NCBI RefSeq assembly: GCF_003369915.1
Contig: NC_046676.1
Span: 14,490,001-14,554,000 of the forward strand
Direction of reading: 5' to 3'
Origin: Drosophila miranda
Taxonomy: Eukaryota > Arthropoda > Insecta > Diptera > Drosophilidae
DNA length: 64,000 nucleotides
Shown: piece after piece, positions 56,829 to 64,000 of the stretch
Layout of the letters: each line of letters begins with the position of its first letter
Position numbering within the stretch: position 1 is the first letter of the stretch
Translations under genes and position numbers: made by a program
Notes under the pieces: generated by a model
Seen by the model: only the letters and a program-made list of their open reading frames with translations
Databases searched by the model: none
What the model was told of the DNA's origin: nothing

Positions 56829-56930
56829 TCCATCGCCATCGCCATCGCCATCCTGGCCATCATCATCATCATCATCATCATCGTTGTCATCATCGTTGTC
56901 GTTGTCGTTGCCGTTGCCGTTGCTGGTGGA
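56829..56930. repeat. Compound triplet repeat (CATCGC)n-(CAT)n-(CGTTGT)n
   Basis: Three adjoining triplet or hexamer arrays, with a (TG)n tract about 90 bp upstream. It shows slippage-driven growth with no coding evidence. Confidence 0.9.
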
Positions 56931-59630
56931 ACATGTGTTCCTCGTCGTCTCCTCCTCTTCCAACAGTCTCGCCGTGTCCATGACACACTTGCTCGGGAAT
57001 CTGTGTGCTAGTGCCAACAAGTCTATCTGTGTGCGTGAGTGTGCTTTCCGTTGCATATCTGAGTGTTTGCATCTGTGACCACTGCAGCCGCCCCTCTGCA
57101 AACATGTGTTGGGTCGGTCATGCCTCCTCCACGGCCGCCCATTCCGACTGGACACCCAACCCCCAGCAGCATTGGGGTCGCTCGGTTTGCACTTTATTCC
57201 ATATCCCTTACATGCCCGGTGGGGTGGGGGGCCCTGTCGATTTTCTCGATTTCTTTTCTTGAGCCACACGTTTGCTCCATTAGCACCCAGTCAATAGGCG
57301 GCGGAGTGGCCACTCGTGCATCAAATTAATACGCAATACAAAACGGGAATGACATCAATAACACTTGTCTGCCGTCCCGAGGACCTGCGACTGAGACTCT
57401 GAGTGGCCGGCCGCAAGGAGCCGCCTTTGTCCACAGTGTCGGCGGCAACGTGGCCGTGCCAAGTCAATTTGCCGTTCTAGCCACAAAACAATTAGTAAGC
57501 AAAACAAGGCAATTACAATGCCACCACCAGGAGTGTGGGCGGGCAGCAGGAGGACAACACTTGCTAACAGGAAATCGATTACACTTGCGATGAAGTTTGA
57601 GGTTTGCTGAAGTTCGATGAACTTGTCGGAAATAGAAATAGGGGACTGCCAGTGTTTTATGTAATTATTAAGTATTTCCCTTTGAGCAGCAGGACAGCAT
57701 TTTATGCACACGCAAAACGTAATTAGCTTGACTGTTTCCAGGAAGAGCCACCAAAGAGAGGGGCCGCAGTAAACCACATATTTAGCTCTCTTTAGTTCCA
57801 CTGTAAACTCCGTTTCTGTTGTTTCTGTTGTTTGTGCGGTGTTTGTGGTGCGCCAGCAGTAATAGTGCCAACACCACACACACGCACTCTGCCACTTGCC
57901 GCGAAATCCGGCCGCATGACACATGACAGCGATAGTTGGCTCCGTTGAAGAGACCCACACCCTACCCCTCGTTGGTCAGCCCCAGCTGTAGGATTCCCAC
58001 ATCCATACACGAGCATATATCCCTTCATATCCATGCAAATCGGAATGACACTCGGTATATCATGGGATTAGCTGCGAAATGGGAATGTTTTTAATGATAG
58101 CGAGACCCTGAGACAAAGTGCGCATAAAGTGCATTCAAAATGGCATTATCAGAGCCCCTACCCCACACAGACACAGACACAGACACGTGGGGTCTGGCGC
58201 AGGACCCCAAGCTGAGTACGTGCCCCGGGAGCTTTTATGCAAATTTTAACCGGCAACCTTTGCATGCATTTTATGCACGCCCTTGTCCGCTCTACCTCTA
58301 CCCCTTTCGCCAACCATTGGTTTTTTCTTTTCCGTGTCTTTTTTTGGTTTTTATCCCCCGTTCGATTGGATAACAATTCGATTTTATTTGATTTAATTCC
58401 GCTGCTCTTTTTTGTCTCTTTCAGGGGATGAAAACTTTTTGCTTCTGCTGCTTGGGAAAGTCAATTAGGCCAACTGTTCAAATATTTGTTTACACACTCA
58501 CACGTTGGTCGAAACAGAAAAGTGGCAGGACTCGACGAGTCCCAATCGAGTTCACAGCCACAGAAAACGGCATTGGCAACGTTCTGCTTAATTAACATTA
58601 AATTGTCGTGTACTCGTACCACAGAGTACATCCCCTTGCTGTTGCCAGGGTGCCGTGCAGCAGTCCGAAAAGTGTTAAGACAAAGGCAAATTGCCACTAA
58701 ATTGGCACTTAAGAAATTTTGTGCTGAGCTGGCCTTTAGGCCAGGACGTGGCTCGGACTCCTCGGACTCCTCTGACTCCTCGGACTGCGACTACTGTCAA
58801 TTAAAGCCCAACTGATGTTTAACAATTTAATTATGAAAGTTAACGAGTTTAAGTTGAACTACCGCCCAAAGGCAACGGCCAAGGGCAGAATCTCCTTTGC
58901 CATTCGAGTGGGAAAACCAAAAACCGCCCTGGGCCACTTTAAGGTGCTTTTTTCGTATATTGATATACCTTTCAACAGACCAATATTTGTGGTTCCTCGA
59001 GTGGAATACTTGTGGCTCGGACTCCGTCAACTGTTGGCCTGCTTGGGCTTGAGTTTTGTTAGCTTAGAAATATTCAAAATAATGCATAAATATTTGTAAT
59101 CAAATACTTTTGAAAGAATTAAAGAGTTGTGCATACTTTTCGTTAATTCCTTAAACTTTTCCGAGTTGTTAATGAAACTTTAAAGGTTATAAATTAAAGG
59201 TACTTACACCCCCCCTCGGCAACAGTTGAAGGCCAGTGATGATTTTATATATGTGAACGTGAAATTACAATTACCGCAAGGGGAATTTATAAGTTTTCTC
59301 AGAATTTATTGTGGGTCTCTTTATGGCTGGCATCTTTGCAACTAAGACCATCGCCTTGTTGTTGCTCGCCATTAAGTTTTGGGCCACAAAGGAAGCCTTC
59401 ATTAGCAGCCAAAATGAGCTTAAAATTTGCGTCTAATTATTGTGCATTTGTTGGCCAGTTTTGCATTTTCCTGCTTGACTTGGCCTGACCTTCCCGGCCA
59501 GATCTTGTTCTGCTGCCCACCGCCGCTGCTCTGTATTTATGGGGCAAGCTTCGCTGCAGTTGTGCTATTTTTAATGAGTTTTTGTTGTTTTCCCAGGCAG
59601 TTTGGAGAAGTTTGCACGTTCCCTTCTTAG

Positions 59631-59680
59631 AGCTGCTGCTGCTCCTTCTGCTCCTGCTGCTCCTTCTGCTCCTGCTGCTG
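59631..59680. repeat. CTGCTCCTT/CTGCTG repeat
   Basis: Repeated blocks of GCTCCTTCTGCTCCTGCT, two full 18-bp units plus partial units. Confidence 0.85.
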
Positions 59681-59999
59681 TTGAAGCTCCAGCGACTGAC
59701 TCGATGACAGACTGAGGGAAAACGCTTGACTGGCTGACTTGCACTTGAGGCACTCGAAAAACTAATCAGCGTTGGCCAACTTTTCCTTTTTCCCATTCTT
59801 TTTGCAGATGCCGGGCAGTTTTACGTCTCTCTGCAGTGGCCAAAGGAGTTTACAACATAATTAAGAATGTTGCAAGAAACTTGAGTGCGTTTAATGAGGA
59901 ACCGGCCAAGAAATCCAGCCCATTCCGTGCCTGTGCCTGTGCCATTGCCTCTCCTCCGCCCTCCGGAGCATCGTTTGTTTTGTGGAAACTTTTCCGAGG

Positions 60000-62900
60000 T
60001 GCCGGGGAGGTGCAGTTGAAGAATTTTCGGGCTCGTTACTTATCTTGCTCATTTCCTTTCAGTGCACTTTTGTGTTGGGCATTAACATGGTCATTATGTG
60101 TATCCTGGCTTCCTGGTGGCTGCATCTAATGTCCGTGCCAGCCACTTTCTTTGGGGCTCCTGGCTCCTGGCCCCTCGCCCCTTTGCTCTTTGTTCTAGCT
60201 CCTTTATGAATTATGTCCGCCACTCTCTCAAGTGGTATCCTTCCTTTCATACTGCCCTCAATTGCATAATCATGTGCTTGGCTGTCGAGGGCTCCGTGCG
60301 GATATCCCACTGCATCCATATCTGCATCTGTTTATCTGAAACTCTCCCCTTGTTTCGCACCTCCGGCTTAGGAACTATAACACTCTCTACTCCCATTCGT
60401 AATCGTCTGGCTCTAATGTGCTAAAACTTCTCTGCTGCACGCTCCACTGCCTTTATGGCCACCCGGCAGTGGAGGCTGCCAGTTCGCCGACCCACCCACA
60501 GCCCCTCTAATAGTGGCGCATTTAATTTTCATTATCGTCACTTGACTGCGCAATTGTTTGTTGTTATATTCTGTTTGTATTCTGTTACTTATAAATATTG
60601 TTTAGCTTATTAGCGAGTGTTTTCCCTCTGTTTTCTGATTTATTTTTTCCCTCTTAGTATCTTCAAATTCATTCAAATTAACTTTCATTGAGTATTCAGT
60701 GAAATATTCGCGTCAACGCTTTTGGTTTTTGTCCAAGTTTTATTTAGTTTAAACAACGTGTTTTATGGTTGGGCTGCAGTTTGTGACGTTTTAAATTACT
60801 TTGTATTAGTATTATTATGGAAAACAATTTGGAATAGAATGCCATTAAATTGGGCGGAAAATTGTGTCAAAGGCCTTGTGTCTCCATTCTCCATTCGGTT
60901 CATTTGGGCAGCAGCTTTCTATCGCCAGCTTTAAACCAATTCAAAAATCTCGATTGTGGGGCGGCAGGGGATTCTATAGCTGGCCAGAACTACCAATAAG
61001 AGTGGCTTTAATTACCAAAACCAACGAACAAATATTATTTGGTCCAAGGAGGAGGCGGACAAAACATCTGCCCCTGAAGCAGTCGTCCATTTTTCCATCC
61101 GCTCATTTACCATTTTCTCCTGTTTTTGCTTACTTTTTTTTGAATGGGATTTCTGCGCTGGGTGCTAAATGTCAGCAATGCAATTAAATCGGGAATGACC
61201 AACGATGAGAGCCAGGCTGGCTGACAGCGAGCTGGCCAAGGCAGCGATGTTGGTGGCAGCTGGATCAGGAGCTGGAGTTGTAGGAGTAGGAGCTGGCGGA
61301 GCTATAAAATTATGAAGCGAAATTGGATTTAAGAACAGCCCCTGGCTCCCCTGATCCCAAAGGGCCGAGAAGGAAATGCTAGTGCCATTAGCGCCATTTT
61401 GCTTGGATGTCCCCGTTGTCCTGTTCTTCACTTCCGCTTCAGCCAGCACCAGCACCACCCCCCGTCTGTGTCTGTGGCTGGTGCTGCATTTGATGACTTG
61501 AAAATTGTAATTAAACTGCGTTTGTTGTCATTGCATTTAAAAATAATCATCATAAATATTGCATAATAGGGAAAGGCAGGACAAAGGCGGTGAGGAAATG
61601 AATGGAATGGCAAGGAAAGCTGCCAGCAGCAGCCACCAAGTTGTTATATTTAACTATTAAAAACTTTTGCAGGGAGCTTCATAAAAAGGCGTGCGAAGAG
61701 CGGATAAGCGAAATGAATGAAAGAGACTAAGACAAACTAAGGTACGGGAGGGAGAGAGAGAGAGAGTCCATCGCTAGTGTCCTGGCCCTGAAAGGGTTTT
61801 TGCCAGTTGGAATCGTAGGCTGGAGGAACGCTTTAATTAAAGTGAAATGCAAACATTTCAATTAAGCAGCGACTCCAAGCTGATTTCAATCTGGCTAAAA
61901 GGATAACTTCCGGTAGACACTTGCCCTCATCTGTGCCTCGGTTTTCCCCGTCCTCGTGTGGTCTTTCTGTGTGTATGTGTGTGTGTGTGTTTGTGCGTGT
62001 CTCCATCGGAGTTCAAATGTCGGCCAGGGCACAACTAAGAGGGCATTGGCATTTCCAGGAGGCGGGCGTAATCGGCGATTGACATTAATTTTGCATTAGT
62101 CTGCCGTCCTGTTAGCCCCCTTCTGTACGTCGCTCATACGCCCGGCTATCCACCGAATTAAATTATGCGCGCAACCCATAAAAAGAAGGCAACTCAAGAG
62201 GCTATTGTTTCAGTGGCCAAACAGTTTCCGGTTTGACTCCCCCCAGCTCCAGCTCCAATCCCAGTCCCAATCTCAGTCCAAGGCCCAGACCCTGCTTTGG
62301 CTTATTTTATTTTCCAATTAAGTAAATTGCGTGAGTCGGACAAAGATGGAGACGCCTCTCCCTTTGTGGCATACATCACAGACGGGTGGCGAGGAAAAAG
62401 AATGTGCTTCGTTTCACCTACACTGCGAAAAATTATGCCACAGAATAAAGTTTGAAATACAAGTGGGACCTCCACAATCGACAAATTTGTTCCTGGACAT
62501 CCCGGTGCTAGGGATTGCCATTCATCGCCATTCATCTCAGATTTTCCTCAGTGTATGTACGTATGTGTGTGCTCTTGGCGCTGAACATCGATAAATGTTG
62601 CGTGTGGCGGCCTACCACGGCAACCACGTCAACCACGAGGGCTACAATAACTAATCGCCGAGTCTGTGGCTCGGTTTTAATTGATTCAATGTCTAAATAC
62701 CCCGAGCGCATTATCCAGCAGCCCACACGAAGTCGACTCGATTACGATTATGGACTTTGATGTGTGAAAGCTGGATGTAGATGATTGAGGAAATTGAGGA
62801 CGGAGTCGGGAACTTCAATTTGACAGTCTGTCTGTCACTGCTCTTGCCAGACGCTCATCCAATTTGTATAGCATAATGGGCATTATGTGGTCTTGGGACT

Positions 62901-63923
62901 GGGAGCATTGTTATCATTTTTATGGGCTTAATCGATGGGCTGCGATAATGAGATTATTGTGGCTGAGGCTGGTTAACTGAACCGCGAACAATATGTGTGA
63001 ATCGACATTCAAATGGAGTAGAAGCCGAGCCAATTAGCTTCAGGGAAATGCTAGGATAGGATGTGCAGAATTCTTCCAAGTATTTAAGTCAGCAGAGTGA
63101 TTTGTATGGAGTCGCCATTCTATAAAGAAAAGGGAAATCAATTCAATCAGCACATGTACGAGTAAACTATGAGAGAAGGGACAACCAGTAGGGAAATAGC
63201 AGTCTCAGAACCATGCCAAGATATGGTATACAAATCACAAATTAGAAACACTAAGCGAACTCTTACTAGCCATGCTAGAGAGCCTTTAAGCATTGCATTT
63301 AACTTATTCGATTAACATTTTAGTAGTTAACTGAATGATTAAATATGTGGTATTTCCTCTTTGCTATTTTATTTTACATTTATCAATATTATGTCCTTTT
63401 TTTTTGTGGCTATGATAATTCAAATGCTGCAGTCACGTATGGAATTCACATTAATTGAACATATACAAATTATAATTGTAATTTAATTAAGACACATTAT
63501 TGGCTTACTTTTGATTTTGTTTGCCTCTCCAGAACCAATAAACAATTGTTGGCATTTTTAATGAGTTTATAGGCATAATCAACTTTACGATAAATTTGTT
63601 GCCTGACTGATTGCCCCACAGACACACACATGGAGGCTCTCACACATGCATACGTAGTATATAGTAGAGCGACAGATGTCCAACAATGGCTAGTGGCTTA
63701 AAGAGTTGCTAATTAGATTAAGTGAAGTGTCAAATTTAGTACGAAGTACGTTTTCCCTTTTGGTCGAGGCAGTTGTGTGCGCTTAACCTACTCCCAAGTG
63801 CACTTCAACAGAGGCAGCCAGGCGGCAACACGGGCAACGTGTAAGCGGGGAATGGGCAGCGGGGAACTATGCAACATGATGAATACTGCCACTACTACAG
63901 CGTACAAATGTTTTCACTTACAG
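60000..63923. other. Gene-poor interval, part 4
   Basis: No coding region is recognised. Simple tracts include (GA)n near 61752-61765 and (TG)n near 61973-61990. Frames of 60-110 codons on both strands have no motif. Confidence 0.4.
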
Positions 63924-63999
63924 GCGGCAGCAGCAGCAGCAGGAGGAGCTGGTGGAGCAGAACAGAACGGAGGGGAATAAACTGGGCCAACAACTTTAA
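63924..63999 (+). other. Possible exon with Gln run at the window edge
   Basis: TTTTCACTTACAG at 63911-63923 is a good splice acceptor. After it one frame reads RQQQQQEELVEQNRTEGNKL, then GQQL and TAA at 63997-63999. A second frame is Ala/Gly rich. This may be the final exon of a plus-strand gene or just a CAG microsatellite beside a chance acceptor. Confidence 0.2.
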
Positions 64000-64000
64000 A

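Larger units (their letters stand above)
54890..59999. other. Gene-poor interval with simple repeats, part 3
   Basis: Repeats: CTGTGG x5 at 55543-55568; (TG)n at 56718-56738; CATCGC/CATCAT/CGTTGT triplet block at 56829-56930; GGACTCCTC units at 58749-58785; CTGCTCCTTCTG units at 59631-59680. A 201-codon minus-strand frame (57960-57355) starts at GTG and has no motif. No gene is supported. Confidence 0.4.

Noticed and set aside
56829-57105. Asp/Met-rich frames over triplet repeats
   Set aside because: Translation of a simple repeat; no gene structure.
57355-57960. 201-codon minus-strand frame with hydrophobic stretches
   Set aside because: It starts at GTG, has no recognisable domain, mixes low-complexity Arg/Ser tail with random-looking segments, and lies in repeat-like DNA.

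Overview
The window is nuclear DNA of a fruit fly (Drosophila, Sophophora; possibly obscura group). The evidence is recognisable fly genes with short GT-AG introns (50-80 bp), intergenic DNA rich in CA/TG, GGC and CTG microsatellites, and relics of typical fly repeats. The genus is secure from NAT1, sugarbabe and subito. The species group is inference only. There are no prokaryotic features, CRISPR arrays or rRNA genes, and I saw no convincing tRNA.

Layout. 0-0.4 kb: the last two exons of an RNF34/rififylin-type RING ubiquitin ligase (+). 1.4-2.7 kb: sugarbabe (-), a GLI-similar zinc-finger sugar-response factor. 5.5-6.0 kb: a small inverted-repeat element. 6.8-7.3 kb: a proteasome assembly chaperone 4-like gene (-). 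8.8-13.5 kb: NAT1/eIF4G2 (-), whose frame has no usable AUG. 15.9-19.6 kb: two tandem, differently broken copies of a PIF/Harbinger transposon. 19.6-21.2 kb: dispersed AT-rich repeats. 21.4-23.5 kb: subito (-), a kinesin-6, with a duplicated upstream region. 24.1-24.6 kb: a promoter-like block and protein-like fragments. 25.1-27.0 kb: a multi-C2H2 zinc-finger gene (-). 27.2-28.3 kb: more of the dispersed repeat. 28.5-32.7 kb: a tandem segmental duplication carrying two intact DUF1091 genes (+) plus fragments of the zinc-finger gene and a LINE end. 33-45.5 kb: no recognised gene. 45.6-47.9 kb: a five-exon SLC6 transporter (-). 48-64 kb: no recognised gene, only simple repeats and a few uncertain ORFs.

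The genes do not form an operon or pathway. sugarbabe, the chaperone, NAT1, subito, the zinc-finger gene and the transporter are all on the minus strand. The most unusual structures are in the repeat-rich 15.9-32.7 kb part. A repeat family has at its left edge a cluster of Drosophila core-promoter-like motifs (motif-6-like TATACC runs, DRE, motif 1), and these edges lie just upstream of two minus-strand genes. The DUF1091 pair has one nearly identical exon followed by two strongly diverged exons. Exon boundaries were derived by hand from reading frame and splice-site consensus. Family assignments rest on recognised protein motifs, not on a database search.
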